Shown here one piece after another: positions 63,362 through 64,000 of a stretch of 64,000 nt of DNA. The position numbers were made by a program, and so were the translations under genes. The stretch spans positions 4,429,717 to 4,493,716 of the forward strand of contig VZDJ01000047.1 of assembly GCA_008694505.1 (NCBI GenBank), given 5' to 3'. Position 1 is the first letter of the stretch; the number at the start of each line of letters is the position of its first letter. The notes beneath the pieces are model-generated. The model had not been told where the DNA came from. It saw only the letters and a list, made by a program, of their open reading frames with translations, and made no database searches. This stretch comes from Cyanoderma ruficeps (Eukaryota > Chordata > Aves > Passeriformes > Timaliidae).

Positions 63362-63938
63362 TGTGGCGGGTTTAGCTGGGACAGAATTAATTTTCTTCAT
63401 AACAGCTGATACAGGGCTGTGTTTTGGATTGTGAGTGTTGACAATTCAGGGGTGACTTTGTTATTACTGAGCAGGGGTCAGGGAGACAAAGCCTTTCCTG
63501 CTGCTCACCCCACACACCTGAGAGAGGCCCAAGGAGCTGGGAGGGGACACAGCCAGGACAGCTGACCCCAACTCACCCAGGGGATGTCCCAGACCAAATG
63601 CTCAGCTGATAGAGCTGGGGAGAAAAATTAAGTTTGGAATGATGATATTTGTCTTCCCAAGCCACACTGTGAGTGATACAGCCCAGCTGTCCTGGGGCTG
63701 TCTGAGCACCCCCTGTACATGGGGGGTGATGAATGAATTCCTTGGTTTGCAATGATGTGGGAATGGCTTTAGCTTTACCTGTTCAACTGCCTTTATCTCA
63801 GCCCTCGAGTTTTCCAGCTTTTACCAGTTGGGACTGTCTCCCCCTTGCCCAGGGGCAGGAGGAGGTAGAGCAGGTGGAGGGGAAAAGGATGAACATCTAA
63901 GTGAGGGTCAGTTGCCAGATGAAGTTAAATCCTGACTA
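63362..63938 (+). mobile_element. ERVL-type avian solo LTR, diverged
   Basis: The start TGTGGCGGGTTTAGCTGGGA, then CAG.ATTAATTTTCTTCATA, matches the widespread avian LTR that begins TGTGGTGGTTTAGCTGGGACAG. Further matches are GGGGACACAGCCAGGACAGC, TGACCCCAACT, TTTGTCTTCCCAAG, GTGATGAATGAATTCCTTGG, GCTTTA.CT and CTTTATCTCA.CC. The end is degraded (GTTAAATCCTGACTA for the usual GGTTAAACCACGACA). The usual ATATAAAG and ATTAAA signals are mutated, so it is probably inactive. No target duplication or internal viral sequence is seen. The length of about 577 bp fits a full LTR. Confidence 0.9.
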
Positions 63939-64000
63939 AAGTTCAGAGAAATTTCATCACATCATAGTGGAACCACATTGGCATAAACCCAGGAATGCAT
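63939..64000. other. Window end, nothing recognised
   Basis: The last 62 bases after the LTR show no tRNA primer-binding site or retroviral sequence, which supports a solo LTR just upstream. Confidence 0.5.

Noticed and set aside
1..64000. CRISPR arrays, operons, phage or plasmid features
   Set aside because: No regularly spaced direct repeats, no prokaryotic gene density and no ribosome-binding pattern; the sequence is vertebrate.

Overview
The window looks like avian nuclear DNA, most likely from a songbird (passerine). The evidence is three short fragments of CR1, the dominant LINE of birds, and five endogenous-retrovirus LTR elements. One LTR belongs to the very common avian ERVL-type family that begins TGTGG..GGTTTAGCTGGGACAG. 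Two belong to a family I associate with passerine genomes. Overall composition is AT-rich, with many short A/T runs and a few GC-richer patches. I see nothing bacterial, plasmid-like or phage-like.

I find no protein-coding gene I can support. Every open reading frame longer than about 100 codons was read through and none shows a recognisable domain or conserved motif; several are plainly antisense to repeats. The window is best described as intergenic DNA, a gene desert or the inside of a very large intron. A few stretches have near-consensus splice acceptor/donor pairs around short open segments and are reported only as weak exon candidates (2057-2096, 18814-18864, 41320-41539, and a donor at 32143/32144).

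Layout: 1-30.9 kb is mostly single-copy sequence with two antisense CR1 fragments (about 1921 and 4600-4874) and an (AT)n/(AC)n microsatellite at 23.5 kb. From 30.9 to 36.2 kb two solo LTRs of the same family lie in the same orientation 4.3 kb apart. From 36.2 to 51 kb is single-copy DNA interrupted by a minus-strand ERVK-type solo LTR (43367-43670) with a perfect 6-bp target duplication, then by a GC-richer, stop-poor patch with striking palindromes (47.4-48.9 kb). A sense CR1 fragment lies at 51.2-51.4 kb. The last 5 kb hold a 73-bp tandem duplication (59.4 kb), a second ERVK-type LTR that is rearranged into a foldback element (62570-62814), and an ERVL-type solo LTR (63362-about 63938).

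The most unusual object is the foldback element at 62570-62814. It lies between perfect 6-bp direct repeats (GTGGGT), as expected of one integration, yet both of its termini are the U3 end of the same LTR family in opposite orientation, and the normal U5 end is absent. Other points of interest are an 11-bp minisatellite in the R region of the paired LTRs (3 units versus 5), an IR-1 nuclear-receptor palindrome nested in a hairpin, and two octamer-like palindromes. Several AT-rich blocks resemble conserved non-coding elements, but that can only be decided by alignment to other bird genomes.
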